From Magicicada septendecula (taxonomy: Eukaryota; Arthropoda; Insecta; Hemiptera; Cicadidae): 64,000 nt of DNA. The position numbers were made by a program, and so were the translations under genes. How positions within the stretch are numbered: the stretch's first letter is position 1; each line of letters starts with the position of its first letter. Below are positions 24,683 through 36,084 of this stretch, one piece after another. The stretch covers positions 145,659,574-145,723,573 of the forward strand of contig CM068369.1 of NCBI GenBank assembly GCA_034769895.1, written 5' to 3'. The notes beneath the pieces were generated by a model that was not told where the DNA came from, did not search any database, and saw nothing but the letters and a program-made list of their open reading frames with translations.

Positions 24683-24883
24683 TGTGATCACAGTTACACT
24701 AACTTCTCTGTTAATCTTAAACCCATATACTTTTGTAAGAAGGGCCGACATATGAATGCATTAGAAGAGTATGAGATATATAAAGGGGTCAAGTCACAGA
24801 AAGAGTGCCTGTTGAACGATATGGTGTCGTTCAAATCCAATGCGCTCTTCAATACTGTGATACAAAAACTGGCACAGACATGA
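24683..24883 (+). CDS. Penelope-like ORF, C-terminal fragment (67 codons)
   Basis: A clean open frame ends in TGA at 24881-24883. The landmarks LKPIYFCKKGRHMNALEEYE, then IYKGVKSQKECLLNDMVSFK and SNALFNTVIQ match the C-terminal tail of Penelope-like elements that follows the GIY-YIG endonuclease domain. The family pattern is KG-x-x-N-x-LE-x-x-EIY, then LND-x-x-FKSN. The RT and GIY-YIG domains themselves are absent, as expected after 5' truncation. The lack of stops in this fragment suggests a fairly recent insertion. Family call is from recalled patterns, not a search. Confidence 0.6.
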   Translation, partial: CDHSYTNFSVNLKPIYFCKKGRHMNALEEYEIYKGVKSQKECLLNDMVSFKSNALFNTVIQKLAQT

Positions 24884-24991
24884 AGAGTACGACCAACTTA
24901 TCTCTGCATTGGACTTTATACGGCCAGTGACGTTTACTTTCTCGACGATGCGCATTGTCCCCTCTTGTGCAGTATGAGTGTTTGAATTCAG

Positions 24992-25143
24992 TGTTTTTTA
25001 TGTTTATGTGTGTGTTTTTATGAATTGACGATCTCGACCCGAGTGAGCACCTGAAGATGGGACCTTGATCCCGAAACGCGTCGTGCATAGCGACCAAAGT
25101 AAGTTGCATGAAGGATTATCAGGTATCTAACCTATTTTAAAAT
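24992..25143 (+). repeat. Right inverted arm with hammerhead-ribozyme-like motif
   Basis: Contains CTGAAGA at 25051-25057, a hairpin GGGA/TCCC (25059-25062 with 25069-25072, loop CCTTGA) and GAAAC at 25073-25077. This is the order of a type I hammerhead core (CUGAUGA, stem II, GAAAC). The first box reads CUGAAGA, so self-cleavage is doubtful for this copy. Confidence 0.5.
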
Positions 25144-26009
25144 TAACCATTGCAACTTGGTGACCATACACACAATGAATCCTAATGATTGTGTATTGCG
25201 CCTGCAAATTTGTGAACAATTGTTGGCTAAAATCAATGAGGATGCTAACTTCATTCAAAATCTTTGGATGTCCGATGAAGCCCATTTTCACTTAAGTGGA
25301 TACGTGAATAAGCAGAACTTCCGTTACTGGGCTCAAGGAAACCCTGCTCAGCTTCACCAGCATCCATTACACAGTACCAAAGTTACCGTATGGTGTGCAG
25401 TGTCGTGTCATGGGGTGATAGGCCCTTACTTTTTTGAAGATGAACGAGGCACTGCTGTCACTGACGTCTGAACGTTATGTCAACATGCTAGACATTTTTG
25501 GCTTCAAGACTCCATACTTTTCAAAATCTTGACATTCAGCACACCTGGTTTCAACAGGATGGAGCCACCTCACATGCTGCCAGACAGTCTATGGCAGCAG
25601 TGAAACGTTTGTTTGGGGATCGCATAATTTCAAGGAATGCTAACATCGCTTGGCCGCCCCGATCTCCAGACCTTTCAGTCTATGACTTCTTTTTATGGGG
25701 ACATCTGAAGAGCATCGTGTACCAGACTAGACCAAGAACCCTTGCTCAGCTCAAGACACAGATTGAAGAGGAAATCGCCAAAATCCCAGGTGACACATTG
25801 TGCCGCGCTATGCAAAACCTACAGAAACGACTTACTGAATGTGTCCGGCAAAATGGGCAGTATTTAACTGATGTAATTTTTAAAAAGTGATGCCTAATGT
25901 AATTTCCAGTCTTGTAGAACATATTTTGAGCCACAAATAAAAGTTTTGTAACGTTCCTTCACTTTTTCTAATTATTTCAAATTTTCCCGTTTCCCTGCGC
26001 CACCCTGTA

Positions 26010-27225
26010 TCATAATAAAACAGACTTCACCAGAAAGACAATATAAATATCTTTAATCTAATTTATGATTACTGTTTTTATTAGATGTATGGTTTTCGAG
26101 TTATTGAAAGTCAAAAATGTTTTCTTTTTGGGGACTGATTTTTAAACGCTCACATATCGTGAAGCGTTACTTCTAATGTCATAAGACAAGCAAATTGTTC
26201 ATCATAACCAATGCTTTATTTTGTGAGTCTGCTTTTATTTTGATGATTTAATATTTTTGGGGTTATTTAGTAATATATCTTTCCATTTGATGACATCGCA
26301 AAACTGATATAAGATTCAAAGTCTAATAGTATCAAAACAAACTGGTTGAAAAATCGTTAAAGTTGAGCATATTGAGAGTAATGTAGATTAATGATATGCA
26401 ACAGAGCTTTTTTAAATTTCTACATAGCTATAAATTAAAGCAGAAATATTTTGAAACCTTTCCGAAAAAATACAAACAATTTTGATCATAACCTTATTTG
26501 TACTGATATTATGATTGAGTAAAATTAAATTCAAAGGTAATTTCATGACCTTCAATTTAAATTATAGTCACTTTTCTTCAAACCCATGGTTTTTGAGTTA
26601 TTAAGATTCAAAAATTGTTTTCAGTTGAAAATAAAATCGAAGGACCATTTTAAAAAATCACACCTCATAAAGTATTGAATGTACAGGAATAAAAAAATCT
26701 CAGCTGTTTGGAGTATAATGAACATTACAATGACTACCTATAATTTTAAAATATCGGTATGGAGAACCATACATGACTTCCATGTTCTAAGATTTATATT
26801 TAAAATCATATTCGAAATGAAATATTTCCATAGAAACTACTTCTTTTTACCAATTGCTTCAGCCTTAAACCACAGTACTGTGGTCACTAATGTATACCAC
26901 CTCACGTTTTTGCACTCGATTTTCACTGAGATGGAAGTCGATGGCACTGCCGAAAAGTCTGGTTTTGCAGAAAACATTGGACTACAGCTAAACAGCCCGG
27001 GAAGGAATTTTAACAAAGAACTACTTCTTTGTTGCCGATAACGTAGTACACATAAAAAATTCTCCCCTCCCCCTTCAACTATAATTTTCATTTATAGAAA
27101 ATTACCCCCACACCGTTCACCTAACTTCTTCATTTATAGATATTTCATCTACGTTTCTACAGTGGATTATTATGAGCTTCTTATCAAGATACTTTATTTA
27201 TCAAAATTAAGTACTTTACTCTTGT
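26010..27225. other. AT-rich stretch, no gene recognised
   Basis: ORFs at 26679-27041 (+) and 26837-27091 (-) overlap each other on opposite strands and carry no domain. The text includes GGTTTTCGAGTTATT-type and TTTTTGAGTTATTAA-type phrases that recur twice (about 26090 and 26590), suggesting a diverged interspersed repeat. Confidence 0.35.
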
Positions 27226-27229
27226 TAAA

Positions 27230-28690
27230 ACATAAAACGTTGCAGGTAAACTACCCCTTTCTCTAAACCGATCTTCACCAAAATCAACAGGCCTTGCGCT
27301 CTCTACAATTTAGGAACGTATGGAAAAAGTATTTGATTTTCTTTGAATTTACGGCAGTTATCGTTCGTCATAGAAAAAATTACCCTTGTTAAAACATAAA
27401 ACGTTGCTGGTAAACTACCCCTTTCTCTAAACCGATCTTCACCAAAATCAACAGACCTTCAGTCCTCTACAATTCAGGGCTGTATGCAAAACATTATTTG
27501 ATTCTGTATGAATTTGCAGCTGTTATCGTTTACCATAGAAAAAATATTACCCTTGATAAAAAAACGTTGCTGGTAAACTACCACTTACCCTTAACCGATC
27601 TTCACCAAAAACAATAGGTCTTGAGTACTCTACAATTGAGGGCTGTATGCAAAAAAATATTTGATTCTGTTTGAATTTGCAGCTCTTATCATTTGCCATA
27701 ATAAAGACCCTTGTTAAAATATAAAATGTTGCTGGTAAACTACCCCTTTCCCTTCACCGATCTAAAACAAAATCAACAGACCTTGAGTTCTGTATAACTC
27801 AAAAAGGTATGCAAAAGAGTAGTTGATTCGGTTTGAATTTACGGCAGTTATCGTTCGTCATAGAAAAAATTACCCTGGTTAAAACATAAAATGTTGCAGG
27901 TAAACTACCCTATTCCCTTAACCGATCTACACCAAAACCAGCAGGTCTTGAGAACTCTACAATTCAGGGCTGTATACAAAACATTGTTTGATTCTGTTTG
28001 CATTTGCGGCTGTTATTGTTTGCCATAGAAAAAAATTACCCTTGATAAGAAAAACGTTGCAGGTAAACTACCCCTTCCCGTTATCCGATCTTCACCAAAA
28101 ACAATAGGTCTTGAGTACTCTACAAATCAGAGCTGTATGCGAAAGATTATTTGATTTTGTTTGAATTTGCGACACTTATCGTTTGCCATATAAAAACCCC
28201 TTTTAAAACATAAAACGTTGCAGGGAAACTACCCCTTTTCCTTAACCGATCTTCACCAAAAACAATAGGTCTTGAGAACTCTACAATTCAGGACTGTATG
28301 CAAAAAATTATTTGATTCTGTTTAAATTTGCGGCTTTTATCGTTTGCCATAGAAAATACCCTTGTTAAAATATAAAACGTTGCAGGTAAACTACCCCTTT
28401 CCCTTAACCGATCTTCACCAAAAACAATAGGTCTTGAGAACTCTATAATTCAGGGCTGTATGCAAAAGAGTAGTTGATTCTGTTTGAATTTGCGGCTGTT
28501 ATCGTTTGCCATAGAAAAAAATTACCCTTGATTACAAAAAAACCGTTGCAGGTAAACTACCCCTTTCCCTTAACCGATCTTCACCAAAAACAATAGGTCT
28601 TGAGTACTCTACAAATCAGGGCTGTATGCAAAAAATTATTTGATTCTGTTTGAATTTGCGGCTGTTATCGTTTGCCATAGAAAAAAAAAA
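27230..28690. repeat. Satellite-like tandem array, about nine units of roughly 160-170 bp
   Basis: Unit landmarks in order: CCCTTGTTAAAACATAAAAC, GTTGCAGGTAAACTACCCCT, TTAACCGATCTTCACCAAAA, CAATAGGTCTTGAG, GGGCTGTATGCAAAA, TTTGATTCTGTTTGAATTTG, then GTTATCGTTTGCCATAGAAA. Units begin near 27230, 27387, 27550, 27712, 27875, 28038, 28195, 28358 and 28527. Divergence between units is moderate, with small length changes in the A-rich segment. No coding sense is apparent. Confidence 0.9.
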
Positions 28691-28699
28691 TCTACAGAC

Positions 28700-30437
28700 A
28701 CACACACAGACACTTTTTGAAAAATGACTTTTTTTCATGTTTTGAGTGTAGTACAATCAGAATCTGCAATAATCTCGAACACGATTTTTTTTTGCAATCA
28801 CCATACTTCAATTTCCTTAAGGAACATGGAAGTAAAATGGATTCAATATTTTTAACAAATATGGATTGCAAGTTATTTAACAAAGATCGTCACGAGGTAA
28901 AATTTTTAGGGAGGTGAAAACCACAATTTTTAACTCCAAAAGACTTGGAAACCCTTGGCTTCCATAATAAAGTGTATGCCAATTTTCTTCCTAAGAATTT
29001 CATAATCAATCAATTTTTGGGGTTATTTATATTTTTTACTTTCCACGGACTGAGGAGGGGTGGGAACAACTTCCTGAGGGAGAGTACCCAAAACTTTTAT
29101 CTAGGTACTAAATAGAATATATTGCAAAGGTTTCATGTCAATATGTTCTATTGCAAAGAATTCCCAGGTATGCTTCATTGACTCGACTATCAATTAGAAA
29201 ATGTAATTACCATTACAAACTAATTAATAACAATAATCAGGTTAAATGTCAACAATATTATTTATAAAAATGTAACAATTCAAACTAAAACTTAAAAAAT
29301 AAGTAAAGGTAGATAATAATATAACAAGTGACCTGCATGATCAGTTTTAAATTATGAATGTGCATCAATTTATGTTAACAATCACTTACGTCAATCAGTT
29401 CAGTATGTTAAATTTGTTTATATTTTAGAATTAATTTAATTTGCATTTTATACATTTTTGGTAATGCTAATTGGTTTGAATATTAATAGAAAAGTCATTT
29501 TTAATGAAGCACACAAGTAGAACAAATTTCACAAAATAGGCCTATAATTGAAATTAGTTGTAGCTGTCAGTTAGTTTTTAATGGTTTTAAAACTTTGTAA
29601 GTACATAATATTATGTTTGGAAGTCACTGACTTTTATTTTACAAATGATAAAATCAAAATATATACTGTAGTACACACAAAATAGTTGGCATAATATTGA
29701 CAACTACTAAATTTTAAGGACACTATTGGTATATGAGGTGTGTGCAGAAATTAAAGATACAAAGATTTTACATTTCTGCTCAGTCGTTTCTTTGGATAAA
29801 GAAACAACTGAAAATAACTGTGTGCAAGATCCTGGTTATGTGTAAGATGGTCCAAAACATCCCTTTTCCAACTGCCAGTTGAGAAGATGTAATGATTGTA
29901 CTACAGGACTGAGCACTGTTATGGATATGCTACGTGTCAGCATTCTCATTTCTTTTGGTTTGAATTAGCTTGTCAAAAATGTCTCAGTGTCTCATAAATC
30001 AGCATAACTGTTTTTCCTTCAGACAACAAGTCAACCACGGGTGTGCCTTCCTGTCCTAAAAAAGTGATCTGCAATTAATTTTTGGGCTGAAATTGATTGT
30101 CTTAATTTTTTTTTAAAATTTTGTGGGAATCTGTGTGAAACTCGTCTCATCTCCCTCATCTGATAATATAAGAAACTTTAGTGCAGAACTATCTACTTCT
30201 TTTCTCATGGTCGTTCATTATTCTGAGCACCCAATGTACACAGTTTTTTATCATCCAATTTTCCTTTCATAATTTCACTGAAAGTGAAGTTCATAGACTT
30301 TCTAGGAATCAATTCATGCACTTCTCTTAACACCAAATGCCAATGTGCCTGTATACTTTCTTCAGTTTTGTGAAAGTTGTTTGTTAAGATATTAAAGAAA
30401 TCTACTCCTCCTTTCCTTGTTGTGACATCATTTCTTC

Positions 30438-30440
<3 letters not shown>
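28700..30440. other. No gene recognised
   Basis: AT-rich. The segment from about 29740 (GAGGTGTGTGCAGAAATTAA) to the A run at 30441 may be a degenerate transposon or retroposon, since that phrase resembles some Tc1/mariner TIRs, but no partner end or transposase motif was found. Confidence 0.3.

Positions 30441-30473
<33 letters not shown>
30441..30473. repeat. Poly(A) run of 33 bases
   Basis: Uninterrupted A run after TTTCTTCGTT. It could be a retroposon tail but the matching 5' end is not identified. Confidence 0.85.
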
Positions 30474-30475
<2 letters not shown>

Positions 30476-30479
30476 ATAT

Positions 30480-31440
30480 ATACAGAAATTGCATCACAGA
30501 ATGAGCTTCACATATGACAGGATGTTGGTTTGATGCTGCCAAAATGTGTTCAAATAACCATCTAAGCAAAGTTAACTCCCTTACTGAATAATGGCAGTGT
30601 TAGTGCTAAAAAGAAATATCCCCCACGACCTAGATGCAATGTATTTTTCTTTCTGGACACAATGTCTTATATACTCAAGGAGAAGAAAATTATTCACAGA
30701 ACATAACAAATTATTAGGTGAAACATGTCCAGGAATTATGCTGATTTTGTAGAAATGACAATTAGCATTTGTAAAATTTTAAACATATGACATAAAAACA
30801 GAGTGGTAGGTTAACTGTGTTGTAAACAGTACCGAATATCAAAAAATTTAGTTGGCATCAATATAATCAAGCACCATGATCATGTTATTAAAAGAAGGCT
30901 CTTTTTGAACTACAGTAAACAGTAATGCACAACTGAAATAACTATACTGAGATGTAGGACTCCTTCACAACACATATAGGAAACACAATTTATTGACACA
31001 CTGAGAGCTAAAAATTTGGTAATACGGCGGCATGCGATGGATCTGGTTAATATAAAATACATACATATTTCAAACAAACAATAAACAACCTCCCCTGATA
31101 TTGATGCAACATTGGAAAGTATAATGACTTTTATAAAATCAAGTCAACTAACTATTCCACAACACCCAAGGGTTCAATTTTTTCCTTTAAAAAGATTTAT
31201 GGTAATTGTCTTATTTTTAAAGTAACTTATCCTTTTTCAAATTACTGTGGTGTATGGATCCAAACAAGAATGCAGTCTATGAGAGTGTTACATACAGGAT
31301 ATAAGAGCACATCTCTCATCTTTCATTTTCTCTCTCTTCCTCTCACACACACAAAACTCTTACGTTTCACTGTTTCTTTTTGTCAAGGGCAGTACTTTTA
31401 ATTTTTGTTTTGTTTTGTATCAGCTATCTAAAGACCACAT
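30480..31440. other. No gene recognised
   Basis: AT-rich, with a short (CA)/(TC) simple stretch near 31325-31355. Nothing else seen. Confidence 0.3.
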
Positions 31441-31489
31441 GCCAAATTCAATTCTTTACACTCTGTTCTTTTCTTTTTTTCCAATATTC

Positions 31490-32345
31490 TTTCATCTTCT
31501 CACTGTGTCTTCTTCCTGTCTTCAGTCCACTTTGAACCTGCGTTTTTATCTCTCCTATCCTGGACTCCCTCCATTTTCAACACTTTTGCCTGCAAAACCT
31601 CTCTTTCACTTGCTTCTTTTGCGTGTATATTATTTTTTCCTAAATCCTTTTGGACTTCTTTAATCCAACTTGATGTTGACTTCTTCCCCCACAGATTGGC
31701 GTCCATTCTATGTAAATGTCCAAAAAATAATAGTCTTCTTTTTCTCATTGTTTCTGTTATATTTTCTATAGTTTGATATATTTCATCATTACTTCTTAAT
31801 TTTCAACCTTCTGAAGTTTTTCGTGGGCCTAATATTTTTCTAATAATTCGTCTTTCCAATATTTCTAGTTTGTCTAAATTAGAATTCAATGCTAGACATT
31901 CACTTGCATATACGCATTCTGGCTTCCCTACTGTACTGTAGTGCCTTATTTTCACATTTTTAGATATGCACTTTTTATTATAAATATCTTTAGTTATACC
32001 ATATGCCCTTTCCATCTTATGAATCCTTTCTTCTAAAGCAGATTTTTTCAAGCCATTCTCTTGAATTTATCTCTCCTAGATACTTAAATTTTCAAACCCT
32101 CTCTATTCGACCAATATCTGTTACCAGGAATTTTGGAACGTTTTTAATGTTTGTGAGAAATTTGTTTTTTCTGCAGAAATTCTTAAGCCTGTTCTACTGG
32201 CTATGTCCTCTAAAAAATTAACTTGTGTTACTGCAGATGTAAGATGTTCAGAAAGTATAGCAAAGTCATCTGCGAATGCCAAACAGTTTATTTCAATACG
32301 ATTGTTCCTTCTTCCCAACATAATTGGTGATATTTGCATTCCTTT
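31490..32345 (-). pseudogene. LINE reverse transcriptase remnant, C-terminal half
   Basis: Minus-strand frames run in order. LAFADDFAILSEHLTSAVTQ (32270-32210 region) contains the FADD catalytic box, followed by FLEDIASRTGLRISAEKT. KYLGEI lies near 32070. RIHKMERAYGITKDIYNKKC and the C-terminal LEILERRIIRKILGP are at 31803-32051. RRLLFFGHLHRMDANLWGKK sits near 31680-31740, and a charged tail ends near 31500. These match the second half of a LINE ORF2. Frame breaks lie near 32130, 32060 and 31800. The 5' part beyond 32345 is lost. Confidence 0.7.
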
Positions 32346-32589
32346 AATTTTAATTCCAAATTCTCATTCAATTTCAAATTAAATACTTTTAATTTTATTT
32401 TACATCTGTTTTAGTTTGGGACGTTATTATTTCCCGTAACGAATTCCTGGTTTGTTATATACTTATATTTTTATAGCTACAATCATGTATTCCAAACTTC
32501 ACCACCGAGATCTTTACCAACCTTCCTTCATTTTCTATTAGGAGTATTCTCTATCATTTTTTCACTAATCTCTTTGTTTTTCCTGACAT

Positions 32590-33139
32590 TGTGTGAACAA
32601 ACAGTCCGTTTTATGGTGACAGACTGTGCTGTTTACGCTGTTTAGCTCAACAATTGTGATTTTTGCTTTCTCAATTCAATTATTTTTTTGCTGAATTGGC
32701 TTACATGACACGTTGCATACACTGTGTGAACAGCATGATTACATATAACATTAATTGTCTATTCTTGATCTTTCGATCCAATTATTCTCCCAGTATCATG
32801 GAACCCTCTGTGGTACAACAGTCTACCTGGTCCTGCTGACTATAAATACAGCAACTCACCTCGCAGTCTAGTCAGTCCCATATTGTAAAGTGAATCTGAA
32901 AGATGTGTTATCAGAATCACTTGTGAATTTGCGATTCAGGGTATTTTCAGACAGTGATATTTTGTGAATTATTGTGTGTGGCTGTAACAATGACCTGTAT
33001 TACTTATTGTAACAGTATTAAGTGGGTAATAATAAAATTGTAGAATGATGGTTTACTATAACTGTAATTAAAGATTTCTCTGCCGTTCAATTATTTTATT
33101 CCACTGTTTACACACATTGATCTGTGTGGCAACTGTAAC
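32590..33139 (+). mobile_element. Solo-LTR-like fossil, Gypsy-type
   Basis: A TATA-like box (GACTATAAATACAGC near 32838) leads to CAGTCTAGTCAGTCC as a possible transcription start region. An AATAAAAT signal lies near 33028, and the segment ends TGGCAACTGTAACA at 33139. That order and the TGTAACA end parallel the LTR at 8811-9326. The 5' boundary and a target duplication could not be fixed. No internal region is attached, so it is read as a solo LTR. Confidence 0.45.
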
Positions 33140-33284
33140 AACAGTCAATGATATCACTATAAAGTTCAAGTTTGAGCAGTTATACTTTTAAGACATAAAG
33201 AGGTGAATTTCCTTACAACCATAACTTGTATTTTTTTTTTACAGCTGAAAGTGAAGGCAAGATAGTCACCAAGCAAAATTTTAT

Positions 33285-33345
33285 CTTCCTCAAACAACTG
33301 CCAGGAGCTTCCTGAGTTGTACATGTGAGATACTGATCGCTGCAA
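33285..33345 (+). repeat. LINE scrap related to the copy at 35.5 kb
   Basis: TCAAACAACTGCCAGGAGCT and the following GAGTTGTACATGTGAGATAC match 35549-35600, and then jump to text matching about 35650-35690. This is a short, internally deleted copy of the same LINE region. Confidence 0.45.
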
Positions 33346-34085
33346 ATTAATCAATTCGTTTTAACAGTGACTCTGATACATTTGTCACATCTATTTTTGC
33401 TGTTAAGTCCAATGATTATTACCATCAGAATGCAGAATGGAAAAAGAATAAGTGAAGTGATGGGGTGAAAACCTAAAACATATAATCCTGTCTTCTCACT
33501 GGTTGTGCGCACCTTAAGCTTTTATAATTTGTTGGACATTAATCTGAATGTATAGTAAGAATTACATTTTAATGCTGTTTCAGAACATCTGTCTACAGTG
33601 GTTTTACTAGGCAAGCACAGAGTAACTAAGTTACCTACACTTTGTGAAAGGATACAACAAATTCCATATAGATTTATATAATTAACAACTTTCCTCTGAC
33701 TAACATGAGTACAAAAAGTAATATGAATATTCTTTATATTAACATCTAAATAGTTTTAAAATAATTTGTATTACTTTAACTCTTTTTAGATTTCTTCATA
33801 TTTTACTACTCAAATACACATAACCTTTCTGCCTGATTAACACATTTTTATGAGCACAATGTTCTGTTTATTTTTAATAGTGATTCCAATTTTGCACTCC
33901 TAAAAGTTTGTGATACCCAACTGCTCCATGTACTGCCATATATATCATGTCATTCTTATAATAAGCAATACAGTTGTAGTACTGCTATTTGAACTGTACT
34001 GACTAGTGCGTATGACGAATATCAAATTACAAGTTACTTGCCTTATCTTGTCTTCATTGACAACTTGAACATCTGGTGGTACTGT

Positions 34086-34087
<2 letters not shown>

Positions 34088-34159
<72 letters not shown>

Positions 34160-34236
34160 TCACTCACTCACTCACTCACTCACTCACTCACTCACTCACT
34201 CACTCACTCACTCACTCACTCACTCACTCACTCACT
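34088..34236. repeat. Compound microsatellite (AC)n-(CTCA)n
   Basis: (AC)n at 34088-34155 runs directly into (CTCA)n to 34236. Long and uninterrupted, so likely length-variable. Confidence 0.98.
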
Positions 34237-34429
34237 TTATTACAACAGAAATACTTTTATGATTTTCCATTTTCAGGTTTAAGTATATATCTGAAACTAT
34301 ACCTGATCCTTGCTAAGACTATTTATAATGCAACGAAAGTAGTTGAATTTTCTGAGATTAGTGAATTTACTATAAAAGAATATTGGTATTACAATATTTT
34401 TGAGTACATTTGTTTACTACTCCTTCTTC

Positions 34430-35070
34430 TTCTTCAGGGGTGCAACAACCTATTACTGAGTCAAGGCCTCCTTTAACAGCCACCGCCAGTTGTTCTGGTC
34501 AAGTGCGGCTGCTCTCCAGTTCCAGGCCCCAAGGATATAGCGCGCATCATACTTCACACTGACTTTCCAATGTAGTTTGGGTCTACCAACTCTCCCGGTA
34601 CCATAGATCTGTTCTGTGAGTGCCTTTCTGGGTATATAATTCTCCCCATTCTGATCACATGTCCAGCCCACCTGAGTCTACCAAGTTATATAATTTTCAC
34701 AATATCTGGTTCATTCAGAAGAATGTTCAGTTCTTGGTTAGTCCTTTTCCTCCAGTCACCTCCCACACATATTGGACCAATAATGCTGTGGTGGATTTTG
34801 CGTTCATGAACCAGTAGGCTTGACTCAGACTTTCTAGAAATGGTCCAGGTCTCAGAACCATAGGTGAGAACTGAGCGAATCAGTGTTTTATACAGAAGCA
34901 GCTTGATGCTCCTGGCAATTGTTCTGCTGTGGAACAGGGGTCCGAGACCAAAGAAACACCTATTAGTTGAGGTGATTCTTTGCTTTATTTCTTCTGTCGT
35001 TTCCCCATCGGAGTTAACTTGGCAACCTAAACAAACAACGTTGTTAACTTTTTTGAAGGAATAGATGGCA
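34430..35070 (-). pseudogene. LINE ORF2 C-terminal remnant
   Basis: Minus-strand landmarks in order are VNNVVCLGCQVNSDGETTEE (about 35045-34990), ITSTNRCFFGLGPLF and LYKTLIRSVLTYGSETWTIS (34910-34840). VHERKIHHSIIGPICVGGDW follows (34800-34745), then LNEPDIVKII, a RLRWAGHVIRM-type segment and the terminal Trp/Arg-rich GAWNWRAAALDQNNWRWLLK near 34500. This is the stereotyped tail of LINE ORF2 proteins. There are one or two frameshifts near 34660-34690. The 5' end is lost. Confidence 0.75.
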
Positions 35071-35347
35071 ATTTGGAACGCTCTCCTTCTCTAGCTTCTT
35101 GTTTACCACTCACATTTTGGTTTATTTAATTTTAAGGTTATTTCAGAATTCACAGCATGACAAATCAGAACATCACCCATTAATTTAAATAAGCATTTTT
35201 GTGAATATATCAAGTTAATTTTATTTCATTCAAAATGCACACTCTTTACTTCTGCTAATATAAATGAATCAACATGGAAGATGATTATTATTCACACTTT
35301 TCCAGTCCAGCATCTTGTTACTTCATGTTTAATGCTTAAACAATTTT

Positions 35348-36080
35348 GTGATTAATACACTTGTATGTTATAAACACTACGAAAACCAAATATCAGTCAC
35401 TAAAACATCAAAAGGGTGCCAATTCAACCTTAGTTACAATAACCAGGAGCTACCAAAAAGCAACAAGACCATGTACCTTGGGATCATCTTGGACAACATA
35501 TTGAGCTCAAAAGAGGAAGTGAAGGAAAATGTAACTAACAGGTTAAGGTTATTCAAACAACCAGCAGGAACTTCTTGAGTTGTACATGCAAGATACTCTC
35601 AACATAACTTTTAATCCTTATGTCAAACCAGTTCTAAAGTATGGGGAAGTGAAGTACTGATCACCACAAATTAATCAAACCCAGACAAATTACAAAATAT
35701 GCCCAAACAAATATTTTAAGACTCATAACTGGAGCAGTGAAAATCACAATAGTAGCCGCCATGCAACTGTATACTTACAGTCTACCTAAATAAAAAGAAA
35801 TAAAACTACAAGCAATAAAACACTCTTTACTCTACACAGTCTACCTGAAACATCATGGATAAAAATGTTGACAGATAATTTTATAAAAAACAGAGATCCT
35901 CCCTCTCCCTTATTGAAAATCAACTACCACTTTCAGTCACCAATTAAAAAATAGAGTAAACCACAAATCAACTGCAGCCTTGGTCTTGCAGAAATTGTAC
36001 ACAAAAGGGATAGGTCCCTAACAGCTCTCAAGGAGCACGCATATTTCAACTGTTACCATCTCTGTCTCACGCACACACAT
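35348..36080 (+). pseudogene. Jockey-like LINE remnant, C-terminal part
   Basis: The plus-strand frame at 35390-35578 reads TKTSKGCQFNLSYNNQELPK, then YLGIILDNILSSKEEVKENV and LRLFKQPAGTS. This matches the region of Jockey-type ORF2 after the catalytic box (KT-x-x-x-F, YLG-x-x-LD-x-x-L, then K-LAGT-WG). Degenerate coding text continues to about 36080, ending in a 3'-UTR-like segment with AATAAAAT. The frame stops right after PAGTS and is broken beyond. Confidence 0.6.
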
Positions 36081-36084
36081 AAAA

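Larger units (their letters stand above)
24514..25175. mobile_element. Truncated Penelope-like element nested in the transposon
   Basis: The insertion is bounded by a 10-bp direct repeat TGAATCCTAA (24504-24513 and 25176-25185) that occurs where the transposase needs a single LNPND-type sequence, so it is a target duplication. It has inverted arms of about 150 bp at both ends and a plus-strand coding tail in the middle typical of Penelope-like ORFs. Penelope-like copies are known for LTR-like terminal repeats in direct or inverted arrangement, 5' truncation and variable-length target duplications. The right arm extends about 30 bp past the mirrored sequence. Confidence 0.7.
24124..25890 (+). 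pseudogene. DUF4817-type mariner transposase pseudogene
   Basis: The likely start is the ATG at 24124 (MEQWSGAERAVAVRAFY), followed by a TGA at codon 18. The HTH-type DUF4817 region follows (AQREFRRHYQIPPYGQVPLL, then KKPSGGVRPVRTPENVDAVR; 24195-24390). After the nested insertion come the catalytic landmarks SDEAHFHLSGYVNKQNFRYW (about 25270-25330), FQQDGATSHAARQSMAAVKR (25550-25610) and WPPRSPDLSVYDFFLWGHLK (about 25650-25710). There are 36 residues between the second and third Asp, and the frame ends DVIFKK at 25890. Breaks are the early TGA, the insertion and a frameshift at about 25470-25500. A frame disturbance near 24400-24430 is also suspected. The catalytic core is otherwise well kept, suggesting modest age. 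It would have catalysed cut-and-paste transposition. Confidence 0.8.
24018..26007 (+). mobile_element. Tc1/mariner-superfamily transposon of the DUF4817 transposase type, with nested insertion
   Basis: Near-perfect terminal inverted repeats of about 28 bp (CAGGGTGGCGCAGGGAAACA from 24018; CAGGGTGGCGCAGGGAAACG inward from 26007) are flanked by TA at 24016-24017 and 26008-26009. The interior encodes a broken plus-strand transposase. A 662-bp Penelope-like insertion (24514-25175) splits it. Without the insertion the element would be about 1.33 kb, normal for this class. Confidence 0.9.

Noticed and set aside
27230-28690. CRISPR-like regular repeat array
   Set aside because: Units are 160-170 bp, diverged and contiguous without unique spacers, in clearly eukaryotic DNA; it is a satellite-type array.
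33945-34163. ORF with (CV)n repeat
   Set aside because: Translation of the (AC)n microsatellite, not a gene.
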